Origin: Dermatophagoides farinae
Taxonomy: Eukaryota; Arthropoda; Arachnida; Sarcoptiformes; Pyroglyphidae
Direction of reading: 5' to 3'
NCBI RefSeq assembly: GCF_024713945.1
Contig: NC_134686.1
Span: 1,264,001 to 1,328,000 of the forward strand
Length of the DNA stretch: 64,000 bases
Shown here: in pieces, positions 27,384-40,400 of the stretch
How the letters are laid out: every line of letters starts with the position of its first letter
How positions within the stretch are numbered: position 1 is the first letter of the stretch
Made by a program: the position numbers and the translations under genes
The notes under the pieces: model-generated
What the model was told of the DNA's origin: nothing
Database searches by the model: none
The model's input: only the letters and a program-made list of their open reading frames with translations

Positions 27384-27804
27384 TAAAATCTTGACCCGTA
27401 TAAAAGAATTGAAAGTGTCATCATCATCATCATCATTCAGTGTAAGCGATATATTGTGTGTGTGTGTGTGTGTCTGTAAACACAAATGAAAAATTTGACA
27501 ATTTTCACATTTGACAATTTTCTATTGTTTTTTTTTTTTGAATTCACTTGAATTTGTTTTTTGGATTTCATTTTCTGTCCAGTTTCACAGTTTTATTTTC
27601 CCTTCCAATAGCTTTTCATTCAGTTTTTTTTTGTTTTCGCTGTTGTTGTAGTTGTTGTTGTTGACATTAACCATTCTCACATACATCAAGTTTTTTTTTC
27701 TTCTAATGATGATATTGTCAATTTTCAAGTGTGTGTGTATGTGTGTGATATACATGAATATCATGATCCGTCATTCATATTCACTCTCGATTATCAACAT
27801 GTTC

Positions 27805-27838
<34 letters not shown>
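27805..27838 (+). repeat. (ATG)n microsatellite
   Basis: A perfect ATG tract of about 11 units, reverse-complement orientation to the CAT array 0.4 kb upstream. Confidence 0.9.
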
Positions 27839-29035
27839 CAATGTTGAATGTAAAAGTGGGAAATAGTGAGATATTTACCTGGTTTTTTTTTGTTTTCATA
27901 TTTAAACACAGGCCATAAATGTATGATGACCATGAGCTTGTAGCATCATTGTCATCATATATTCCCACATTTCGAAATAATCATGATCAGCAACAACAAC
28001 AACAACTGACTAAAAATTATTGTCACCATGAATCCACCATGTGTCATGTGTGTGTGTATTCCATACACCATTATATTTGATAATAATAATTATTACATGG
28101 ACAGAAATTTTGCTTTTATTATGATACAACAAAACAACAAAAAAAAAAAACAGCAACAGGTATCATCATCATCATAAAATCAAATCAAAAAAAAAATTCA
28201 TCTGACAACAGGATGATGATGATGATGATATGATATGATTATTTCTGTCATCAAAATCATCATCATGAGAATGATGATGAATAGAAATCTTCTGTATCTC
28301 ATGATTCATTAAATTCATTCATCATGATGATGATGATGATGATGATGATTGTTTTGATTTAAAATATGGATCATCATGTCATGGACACCTCAAAAATCGA
28401 TGAGAAAATTTCTTGTTTTAGTATTTCAAAAACAAAAAAATTTCCAGAGGTCCATGATATGTTTTTAGAAAATATATATGGAATCGAATCAAGAATATAT
28501 ACAACCTATAATTCGAATAGAATCAATCATCCGGAATCAATATTTTTGTGTGTACGTGTACGTGGGTAGGTAATTGAGTTTTGTTTTATTGATTTTAGAC
28601 TTTCAAACACACACACACACACAAGCCGCATAAATGGTAAAGATCACTGACTTTTATGTGTGTGTGTGCGTGTTTGTTTGTCGACAATTTTTTTTTTTTT
28701 TTTTTTTGGTTTTCTCGTTATGGTTCAACAGTTTCCGACGACTACAATAATGATGATTACATTTCCGTTTTTTTTCATTTTCATTCCCTTGTCGAATATT
28801 CTTTGAATTACAACACAAAGCCGAATCTCAATAGGCTCTCTTCGTGTTGTTTTTTTTGTTTTGTTTTGGATCAAGGTCCAAAAAAATGATGATGATGACC
28901 ATATGGATAGTAATGATAATTTACAGCCATTAGTTTTGGGTTTAGATTGTTTCGATAAGTACACACACGCTATACGATCAATATGATTACCTGAACTTTA
29001 TCTTTCAGGTGTGTACAATTGTTGAATATTGTTGT

Positions 29036-29036
<1 letters not shown>

Positions 29037-29071
<35 letters not shown>
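29037..29071 (+). repeat. (CA)n microsatellite, 35 bases
   Basis: A perfect CA tract in the spacer ahead of Semaphorin-5. Confidence 0.9.
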
Positions 29072-29074
<3 letters not shown>

Positions 29075-30321
29075 CCAAATGTGCAATTGTAGCACCAGCA
29101 GGGAGTTTCCTTCTTCTACTTCTTCAATTCGTTTTATGTACTTAACAAACACGAACGACCTTTCTTATAGAATGAATTATAAAGAAAAAAGAAAACGCTA
29201 ATACTAAAACCTAACACACCTGTTGTTTATTTGCTTGTGTGTGTGTGTGTGTGTATGTTGTCCCCATCACCCCATGGTTCATCAAAAATGGCTTTTATTT
29301 TGAATTCAAACAGCAATAATAGTAGTAGTAGTAGTTAGTTACCCCTCACCTGGTGGTTATAGATTGTTTATAATGAAAATGAGAGGTGAAAAAAAAGAGA
29401 GGTCATACACATGCACAAAGGTAGTAGGTAGGTATTATATTATTTATATTGAATTCAAAGTCTAGAAAATCAGAACAAGCTGTCTTGTTCTCTCTTCACC
29501 TTTTTGTCCGCGCTTTTTTTTTCGTCGAAACTTCAAGCACAACAACAACAACAACAACAAGAAAATCACGAACAAAAAAAAAAAAAGAAACACCAAGAGA
29601 GAAAAAGAACATTGCATAGCAATAAGCAAGATAAGCAACAAGTTTTTTTCTGTTGATCATCACATATATATTATATTGAATCATAACATAACATTTGTAT
29701 AGACCACTATCATTTTTGATATATAAATTTATAAAGATTCTATTTGTATTTTGTGAGCTACAACAACAACAACAACAACAACAACAGTAGCAGCAGTATA
29801 CATTTAATGTTGTATAGACTTTCAACGGGTAGCCGTTGCCTTCATCATCATCATCATCACCATATATACAATGTGTTTTTCTTCGACTTTATTTTCTTCG
29901 AAATTCATATATACTTCATTCATAGTTTGTGTGTGTGTATGTGTCGATTAGTTTCTTTTCACAATGATAAGTTGCTATGCAGTATTTTTTCTTGATGATC
30001 GATTGATTGGTTACCACCACCATTTTTACCAGTACCACCAATGTTTGAACACGCATATGGTCATTTTGAAGAATATTCAAAATTCGAATCTTTTGATTAT
30101 CGATTACAATTGTAGAATATATAACAAAACAATTACGCGCCGAAAAAAAAAATCGAAAAACTTTTTTTTTGACCATGGCTTGTTGATAAAACGGTAAATT
30201 TTTTTTATTTTTTTTTTATTCTCCATGTTTGTATATTGTGTGTCTATGTGGGTGTGTGTGTTTAAATATTTCCGTGTTTTATAAAAGTTATATTTATAAA
30301 TAATGATCTGATAATGTAAAA

Positions 30322-31424
30322 ATGAATTCCAACAACATCATTACAACGAATAGAATGCAAAATCAAGTTTTATTGAATGACAATTCCTTGTCATCATCAT
30401 CAACAACAACGATGGCAAAGTTCATCACCTTTTCCTCATCATCATCATCATCATCATCATCAACAACATCGTCATCATCATATGAAAACGCCAACACGAA
30501 AAAATCTATTTTTGAATCATTCAAATATCACATTATCTGTATTATATGTTTATTACAATTTTTATTTGTCATTTCTTATGCCAAACGTAAGTTAAAAGAA
30601 AAAAAAATGATTTCATTTTTTATAATTTTACAACAACAACAAAAAAAATCATTTGGTTACTTGAGAGATATTAGAACATTAATAACAATTTGCCAATCCC
30701 TTTGATGAAAAGGTCAAAAAAAAAAAATCAGAACAGTACTTGTTTTGTTGGGTTTTGGGTTAGGTTCTTATCCTTCGTACATTACTTGGAAATTTAAAAA
30801 AAAAATAGGAGCATTTACTGTTGTTGTTGATTTGATCTGATAGATGAATGTGTATAGAGATCATTGGGATTGTGTTTCTCGGAATTTATCAATATTTTGT
30901 TATAAACTAAGAATAGATCTCAAGTTGCAATAATTATTGTTGTTGTTGTTGGAAGTTGTGGTGGTAAGTAATAAGTAACGGAATCTCGAATGAATCATAT
31001 CCGAATGATTTAAAATATCATCAGAATAGAAAAAATTGAATCAAAATTCAAAATTCTTTTGCTTTTCAACAGGTTTTTTCCCATCCGATTGATTGATTGA
31101 TCAATATATGGATTTTTTTTTGCTGTGTGATTAAACTGTCAAATGTTTTTTTTTTTTTTTTTTTGAAAAAAAAACTAAAATCCAAAATGCTACCTGATTT
31201 TGCATTTGTTACAAATTTTTTTTTTGATGTTTAGTTAAAAACAAAACACAAAAAAAAACAACACAGCAACCCGAGCTAGATAGAAAAATACAAAAATTGA
31301 GTTCATTTCCAATCATCATCACATCGGTTACTTTGGTGATAATATGTGTATTTTATTTCTGCTGTTCCTGATTGATAAAACAATGATTGTGTTCTGTTTT
31401 TTTTCCGGCTTATCACCAATAGAG

Positions 31425-31478
<54 letters not shown>

Positions 31479-34400
31479 ACAAAAACCGAGAAATTATCGG
31501 TTTTTTTCATGTGGAAAAACGATAATTTCTAAAGATTGAGCAAAAAAAAAAAGAAATGATCGGCAAAAGCAACAAGTTATCAATATATATTCAGAGCACA
31601 CAGATATATAATAATGTAATAAATCTTTTGATGATTTGATTTACTTTATGAGTAGTTGAGTTTTCTGTTTTTCTGTTTTTTAACCAAAAAAAAAAAAAAA
31701 AAAAAAAAAATTATGATCTTTTTCACTTGTCATCATTTGATATGATAAAATAGAATAAAAAAAATTGAAAATCAATCACATGAAATTGATTTTCCATAGA
31801 ATGTGTTGATTTCCAATTAAATTAATCAATGTTTTGATGATGATGATGATGATGATTGTGTTTCTGAGCTTAAATGAAATATATAAATTCTGGTCCAAAA
31901 AACAACAACAACAATGATGATGATGATGATAACATTATCAATTATCATCATTGTTGTATAATACTTAGGGTGTATTGATTATTATCGTTCAATTAATTTT
32001 TTTTTATTTTTGGGTTTTTTTCTGGTTGATTTATTGACAATATACATGTATATGACGTATTGCATGTGATATATGGTTATAATTGTACACATTTATATTG
32101 ACCATTGATCTTAATGATAATTAAATGGATGATGATGATAATGATAATGGTGGTGATTATCATCATTTCATCATAAATTTATTTGTGGTTAAGTGGTGGT
32201 GATATCATTTCAACGAGGCCATTAAACAACAACACACAGTAAACAAAAAAAAAAAAAATTGATAAAAATATTTTCATGATGGCAAAAAAAAAAACAGGCA
32301 GCCAAAAGAAATTTATATTTTCATGTCATTTTTTTCTGTTTTATTGTGGTTATTTCATTTTAATCAATTGATGGTTGGTGGACCATCATCAACAACATTC
32401 CATCCATTTTTAGATCGTTTGGATTTTATAAGATGAACCTTGAAAATGAGTGAAGAGTGAAAAAAATCTATTAACCCTCTAATGAGTGACAAATGGCCAC
32501 AAAAAAAAGCCTTTTTTTTGTTGTTGCTGTTGTTGATAATGATAATGAATGATGATAAATAACCGATTTTACCGAAAAGAAATATGATGGTAAATAAAAA
32601 AAACCGATCTTGATTTTTTTTATTTTTCTCCCTTGAAAAAAAAATTATGATGATGATGATGATGATAACATCGACATATCAGATATGCAGATTTGTATAA
32701 TAATAATAATAAATTTATATATATGGATCGGTGGTTGGTCGATTTTTTTTTCTCTTTTTTTTGGAGATTTATCTTTGATGTCATGATTTTTTTTTAACAT
32801 CACCGTCTGTGAGTGGTTTTGTGTGTGTGTGTGTGTGTGATTTGAAATTTGAAAACACTGATTTTTTGTTGTTTTTTTTCTCTTGGTTTTGATTTTCCAT
32901 AAACCTTTGATTTTTAAAAAAAACTACTAAATCGTTCAGTAGTGGTAGATAAAACGGATGCCTGTCCTGGTCTGTGATAAAAAATTGTTCTGATCGATTC
33001 TGATGAAAAAAATTTTTTATATCGAAAAATCCTACTTTTTTTTCAGAGGATTTTTAAAAAATCCGAAAACAAATGTTTATGATGATGATGATGATGACGA
33101 TTATTTTTTCTTTTTCTTCTTTTATTTGCTACATTTCAAGATCAAATTGCTGATAAATCGTTTTTTTTTATAAAACCAAATAAATAGCCATCAATTTTTT
33201 CTGTCTGTGTACAGACCCCAGATCAAACAACAACAACAGCCCATTTATTTATCGATGATTTAGGGATAATAAAAAGTTTTTTTTGTGTGTGTGTGTGTGT
33301 ATGAAGCGTGTCGATTGAAAATCCACTAAATGATAATGTTCAGATAATCATAAATCCGGCCGCTGTCAATCAAGCCAAAATAAAAAAACAAAATTTTTTC
33401 TGGCCTCTCGAACCAAGAAACCAATCAAAATGCGGGGAACGACATGTGTTGTTGTTGTTTTCTATGATTGAACCAAATAATAATCTGTTGTGGTTTTTTT
33501 TACAAATAAAAAAATTTCTGATTAATCGATAACCATTGATGATGATGATGATTAAATCAAATGAACATTTATTCATATATTCATTTTTGGTGATTCATAT
33601 TTTCATGATTCATTCAACAATTGGTTTTGTCTGGTTGTGTAATGGTTACCCCCGGTTGATTTAGAGCGGAAAATTTTTAGTTTTAGCAACCAACCACCAC
33701 CCATATTTTTTATCGTCATTTTATTTCATTTTCCTTGCTCTCGAATATTAGTCATCAACCGGTTATTTATTGTTTTTGTTGTTTTCTGAATCTGTTGTTG
33801 TTCTGTGTGTGTGTGTGAAAAAGGTTTTGTATTCACAGAATATCGACCAAACAACAACCAACCCGGGGGTAATAATATCTTTAAATGGATCCAGTTTTTA
33901 TTTTCCACCAGTTTAGTCAACTATTAAATGAATCAAGAATCATGATCATCAAGGACATGCTGGTTTGGTTTGATTTTATCGTCATCATCATTTTAAATAA
34001 TAAAATTTCTTGTTTTTTTTCACATCTTGAAAATAAAAGAGTTTTGTACCTTGCCAGATTGTTGAAAGATGATGATGATGATGATGATGATTTCACTGAT
34101 GATGTACCAGAAGAAGAGAGAGTTTCTTTAGATTTCAAATGATGATAACTGATGCTGATGATGATGATGATGATGATGATGACTCAAGGTCTCCAAACAA
34201 AACATACACACACACACACACACTGAATGATGGTATAACTGAATTGCAGATTTTTTTTTCTCATCATCATCATCATCATCATGAGAAATCAAATGCTGCA
34301 AAATGATAATTCTTCATTAACATCATCTATTGCCGCATCATTATCGTCACCAGGTAACAGGTTCTCTCTCACATTCGCAATCTTGATTTTTTTCTTCCTT

Positions 34401-37400
34401 ACTTCATTATTACATATACGTTGATGAAACATTATTATTCACAATGATGATGATGATGATTATCATGTCATTATTGTGTGTATATGAATGGATGTCTTAT
34501 GATTTGATTTGAAACAACAAAAACAACAACAATAACAACAACAACAAAAAACAACCATGATAACCCGAATAAAACCACCGTGACAATATATGACATATGA
34601 CAGGCAATGAAGTTCAAAATACCCATATTTTTTTCTGTTTTTGTTTTTTTGTTTTTATTTTTCAAGGAAAAAAAACAATCATCATTATTATTATAAACGG
34701 TCATCATGTGTTTTTAGTGCATTTCATTTCGTTTGGGGATAAGGATGGTGAGGGGGAGGAGGGGGCACGTTCGTGATTTTATTTCATAAAATAATGTGTG
34801 TGTGTGTGTAACGCAGTGTAATTCTCATGTCATTTTAGAGTATAGTTAGTTGGTAGTAGTCAAACAATGGCACAAAACATCATCATCATCATTTTCTTAT
34901 CATTGAAAATTGTAAGATTTGCAATTAACACACACATACACACAAACAGACAGTTTACAATAGCTAAAATTACATAATCAGATAATAAGAACAACAACAA
35001 CAACAACAATAATAACCAGAAAAAAATAATCATTCGTCAAATTATTTAATGTCAAAATTATTATGATTTGTTGTTGTTGTTGTGTGTGTGTGTATGTTAT
35101 TCTACCTTAACATTGAATGGGTTAAAAATCACGATTTTTTTTGTAGCCAATATTATCATGGTGTGTAATAGGCAAAATCTACGAAAATTACGACGACGCC
35201 AAATTGTCCGACTGATAAAATTGTGTCTAGATAGATAGATAGATTTTCAATGTCTGTGTTTGTCTGTCTATTTATTTGTTGGCCATATATAAATGGTCTC
35301 TTTCAAAATGACCATAATCAGACAATGATGACCAGTCACACTAGACAAATAATGGACATTATTATTGATCAATTTGATCCAAGAAAAAAAAACCTTGAAC
35401 AATTTTTTTTTTTTTTTAGACTGAACAGAACAAAGTTTCCAATAAAAAAAACCCTTTTATGAATGGTCCAAACTAGAATATATATATTGGTTGATCAATA
35501 AATCGATTACACACACACACACACAGACGCAGACAATTGTCGAATGAATTTTTTGTTTGTTTGTTTGTTTTGATAATAATCAATCCAGTAGCCAGTAAAT
35601 CACGATATTGCTTGGCTTGTACTCAATGAATGGCAATGACTTTTGTGTGTGTGTGTGTGGGGGGGGGGAGTTCCAAAATATTCCTGCCGGATGATGATGA
35701 TGATAATAATAATAATGTTGATTCTCAGGTACGCGCCCTTATTATCTTTATTGTTTCACAGAGTTGTTCTTTTTTTTGTTCTGTTTATTTTCATCGATAT
35801 TTACACTAATTGACCGGCGTTGGTGGTGGTGGTGGTTATATGGTGGTTACATTCATCATTGCCATCGATTTTTTTTTCTTTGTTTCGTCTTCCGTTCAAT
35901 CGAATCTCAAATAGGTAAATAGTGTTTGATTTTTTTTTCTTCTGTTTCGTTTCATTTGATTTATTTCATTTCATTTTGTTTTGTTTGTTTACGTTTTTTT
36001 TTCTCGTTTCGACCAATAATATATATGAAAAAAACAGGTTGTTACCTGTCGGTCTGTTGTTGTTGTTTTTTTTCTGGTTATCACATATAATCACATTCAA
36101 CATCAATTGTGATTTTTTTTTTTTTTTGAAGATGGCCGCTTGCAAGCGACCTGCCAAACAAATAAAATGGTTTTCTGTTGTTGTTGTTGGTGTTGCTGTA
36201 AATTTATCGGTACAATGGTTTATGGCCCATGTCGTTGTTGTTGGTTATTGTTGGTTGTTGGTTGATAGGATTGTGTCAGTCAATCATACCAAATTTTTTT
36301 TTGTTTTTTTTTCTGTTGATGACAGACAAAAACATACATGAAAAATAAATGAAAATGAAATGTTTACATAAACAAACACACACACACACACACAGACCAA
36401 ACCATAATGTGCCAAGAGAGAGAGAGAGATAGAGAGAGAAACATTTTCAACTTGATATTATACACATCCATCCTCAATTGAAAATTTGATAAGGTCTGCT
36501 GCCATGTTATTATCATCATCATCATCACCATTGTTGTTGTTTTCATTATCGGTAATCATTTGTGTGTGTTTTCTTTTTCCACAGGATAACAATGCCTTTT
36601 TTTCAACAACCCAAGAGAAACTCTAATTTGTAGAAAAAAAAAATCTTGAAAATTATCAGTTAAAAATTTTTCAAAAATTAAACAATTCTCAACACACTAA
36701 TGATGATTACATATACAAATATAAATGATGAAAATTGAAATCACAAATGATGATGATGATGATTAGTCCATCTGATGATTGTCAAAACAAAACAAAACAA
36801 AAAACAAAACAAAATTGATGACTGACAAAAAAAATAGATATGCTTCCGAAACTAAACTTTTGTTTTCATTTTTGTTTTGTTTTGTTTTTCGAAAAAAATT
36901 TCATTTTTTTTCCATCGGAAATTCAACTGCCCGGTATATGTATTGTGGCTATATAATGGAAAAACTTTTCCATCATCATCATCATCATCGGCGTCAATAT
37001 TTTTTTTGAACATTTCCATTTCCTCAATATATACATTATTATGTAACATATGCAATGATGTATTTAGTTCAAAGTATTTAGTGTGTGTGTGTGTGTGTGT
37101 GTATATGTGTTGATGGCTACCAATGAATAACACACACACAAATGGACATGATGATTACATAATTTGAATAACATTTTTTTTCATTGTACATGTACCGAAT
37201 ATTTATTGTTGTTATATTGGTTCTTTGAATCCAATATAATCCAATCCAATCCAATCCAATCCAATAATAATAATCATAACAATTTATGTGTTATTTGATG
37301 ATGATGATGATGATTGTGTTGTTGTTATAGTTTAATTTCATTTCATTTCTCACTTTACCCGTGAATATTTGATTGTATTGTCTTGTTTTTCATTTCATTT

Positions 37401-40400
37401 CATTTCATTTCCGATCTATTTGAAAATCGATGATGATGATGATGATTATATCATAATGAGGACATTTTGCAATTTTGCATTCTACAAACAAAATAAAAAT
37501 TCATTTTGGTTAGCAACCAGTGATTATGTTTGTTTGTTTGTTTGTTTGAATGATAACAATTTTTTTTTCTTGTAAATCGGATGTTTTTTTTCTGTGTGTG
37601 TGTGGAAATCATAATTCTCGATTTGTGTGTGTGTGTGTATGTAACACCCCTGATCATTTTTTTTGATGAAATATTTACCGATGATGATGATGATGATGAT
37701 GAATAAAAAGAAAAAGGTTTAAATGACGATAAACGTCGGTTAATATTGATTAGATAGTCGTTGTCGTCGTCATAGTTTTTTGTTGTTGTTGTTGTTGTTG
37801 TTGTTGAAATTCAAATCACACAAATCTATTTCCTGATTTTTCATTTACTACCTGACTTTTCAATCGATTCACACACATACAATCCTATGGTTTTTATTTT
37901 TCTTTGATTTCACGTAATATCTTTTTGTATGGTGGTAATTGTTTAGGTTTTTCACTACACTTTTATTATCAGTGGTGGTGTGGTAACTAACTCTACTACT
38001 AATGAACTCCGGATGTAAATTTAAATACACGCACAAACACACACACACACACGACATATGTTTCAGGCTATATTTATTTATTTCTGGACAAAATGCATCC
38101 GTTTATATTTATCGAATTTTTTTTCATCTTCTCCATTTGGCTACTTAATCCATAATAATCCATTCAAAATTGATAAAAACCATTTTTTTTCTGTTCATTT
38201 TGCAGAGGCAAAATCCATTTTGATTTAATGATTCAATCAATTTTTCATCATCAATCCGCTGATGGTGATGATGCTTTCTATTTATATATAAAAATCTGAT
38301 GATTTATCTGGATTTTTTTTTGGTACAAAAATCGATCATCAATTGATTTAATGATCGATTTGTGTGAATATCCAGAGAAAAAGAGACAAAATCCATTTTA
38401 TTCATTCAAATTTTGCATTCAAACACCTTTTTTTCTGTGGCACAGTGTTGAAAAAAAACAGCTTGATTACATAATCGGCAACAAACAAAACAAAAATGAA
38501 AACATAATGTTCCCGTTTTACTCTTTAAACACCACCGTGTTCGTCTTATGTATCAATGATATGATGAAATGAACTTGAATTTTCAATTCGTTTTTGAAAA
38601 TTTTGATTTTACTGCATTTTTTTTTTCTTATTTATCAATCTGACACATTTGCAAAGAAACAAAACAAAAAAAAAATTATCAATCATTATCCATTGATATC
38701 TGTGTCTGCGTGTGTCTACGTGTGTCAATAGCGTTTTTCTACGGAAAAAAAACAAGACAATTTTCAAACGAAACTTTCAACTGAAATACAAAAAAAAACA
38801 AAATGAAAATTGGCATCCATACGATCCAATAACTTGTTCAATCGAAAAAAAATCCTTTCCTGGCGCGATAATAAAAACTTTGAAAAAAAGAGCTGGATAA
38901 AGAGAGAAAGAGAGAGATAGAGATTGATTCAACACAGCAGATACATGTGACCGAGAAAATGAATCAAACTATACTTGGCTCAATCAATGTGATTTGGATC
39001 AATCATTTAGTTTCTTTGAAAAGTTTCAAAATAAAAAATGACTCTTTCTCTCTCACAAACACACATACACATTTATTTTGGCAATGGAACACAAAATTCT
39101 ACTCTAACAAATTCTTATTTCATTTCCACACTTGTCAGAGATTGTCCTTCTTCTTCTTCTGTGTTGTTGTAATTGTATGACCCGTTAATCATCAATGAGA
39201 GAATTACAGACGGATTTTCTTTTCCTTTTTTTCTGCTTTGCTTTTGAAATTGAATTTCAATTGTGAAAAGCAAAAAAAAAAAAAATCTCGATCAAAAGTT
39301 ATGCGAAAAAAAAGTAAAAATAATTTTTTTTTTTCATTCTCGATAAAAATATATCCCATTCATAATATTGATTGATTGATTGATTGATTATCGGGTCCTG
39401 GTTGTCCAATAATTTTTTTTCTGGTTTTTGGTTTTGTTTTTCATTCAAGGGTCATCGTTTTGAATGGATTTTTTTTATTGTTGTTGTTGTTTTGCTTTGC
39501 TTTGAAAAAAAAATAGCTAGCTGGGTGCAGCAAGCAAGCTACAACACAATTGTTGTTGTTGTTGTGTATTAGTGAATCTTATTATTGTGGTTAAGTATTT
39601 GGAAGAAGAAGAAGAAATAAAATCTTTTGACATATATATGAACGACCCGTATTTTGTTTGAATTGATTCAAATAAAAACTTCGTCTTCGTATATTGGTCA
39701 AGCGTCAAAAATAATATTTTCAATGATGATCCAATTTTTATTCAATAATAAAACCAAATTATTATACAGCCACCACCAACATTGATTTTCTTGATTTCTT
39801 TCTTTTTCTCATTGTTATTGATAAATGTTTGGATGTTGAAAAAAAATTTTTTTTTTATTTTGGGAAAATACAAAAAATTGTTGTTGTTGTTGTTGTTGTT
39901 TGAGCCTCTTTAAATTATCATATTCTTCAATCAATAATCATTTACACATATACTACAACAACTACAACAACATCAACAACAAACAAAGATGTGATAATTT
40001 ATTTCTTTCCATCTCTCTCTCTCTCTCTCTCATTGTGTTATCAATAATCTTGTTCACATGATGATTACGGTTATTCGGAACAATTTTTTTTTCTCTCTCT
40101 CTCTCTGTGTTTGTGTATTGAGTGTGAAGATATGGAAATTAGAATGGCGCCATTTTTCATTCGTATGAAATGCAAAATAAAGAAATGGTCTTGTTTGATT
40201 TGAATCTTTTTTTTTCTATTAATTCAAGGAATGATATCTGATTATATGTATGATATATATATGTACTTTATGAATGATGAAATATATTGGATATCTTGTT
40301 TGTATATATTTTTATCATGTAAAAATCTTTGTTTTTAAAATATTTCTAATCCCAATTTTTTTTTTGTTATCACAATTATATATAGATGCCGATATTGAAC

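Larger units (their letters stand above)
26581..30321. other. 3.7-kb spacer between divergent mRpL32 and Semaphorin-5
   Basis: No convincing coding exon on either strand. The stretch contains long (ATG/CAT)n arrays, (CA)n arrays and (CAA)n blocks at about 29540 and 29761. As the space between two divergent genes it should hold both promoters, but I could not identify a TATA box or initiator with confidence. Confidence 0.55.
30587..40385 (+). other. Semaphorin-5 intron 1, 9.8 kb
   Basis: The donor GTAAGT at 30587 and acceptor ATATAG ending at 40385 restore the frame (phase 1). I see no nested gene on either strand, only simple repeats, including a CAA array at 31425-31482 and a 25-base poly-A at 31686-31710. 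Confidence 0.7.

Noticed and set aside
28366-28569. 67-codon frame with less biased composition (MDHHVMDTSKIDEK...)
   Set aside because: Isolated, no recognised family and no splice partners, and it ends in a TG repeat. Its length is within chance expectation for an 8-kb stretch without other signals.
29417-29450. let-7-like string GGTAGTAGGTAGGTATTATA
   Set aside because: It diverges from let-7 after GGTAGTAGGT, lacks the leading TGA and shows no pairing arm nearby. It is an imperfect GGTA repeat.
31686-31710. Poly-A run as the tail of a retroposed sequence
   Set aside because: No coding or structured RNA body and no flanking direct repeats were seen next to it. Similar homopolymers occur everywhere in the window.
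33308-33532. 74-codon frame MSIENPLNDNVQIIINP... in Semaphorin-5 intron 1
   Set aside because: No family resemblance, and bordered by repeats inside a large intron. Not supportable as a nested gene.
37238-37265. Interstitial telomere repeat
   Set aside because: The unit is AATCC (GGATT on the other strand), not the arthropod TTAGG/CCTAA motif, and it has only five copies.
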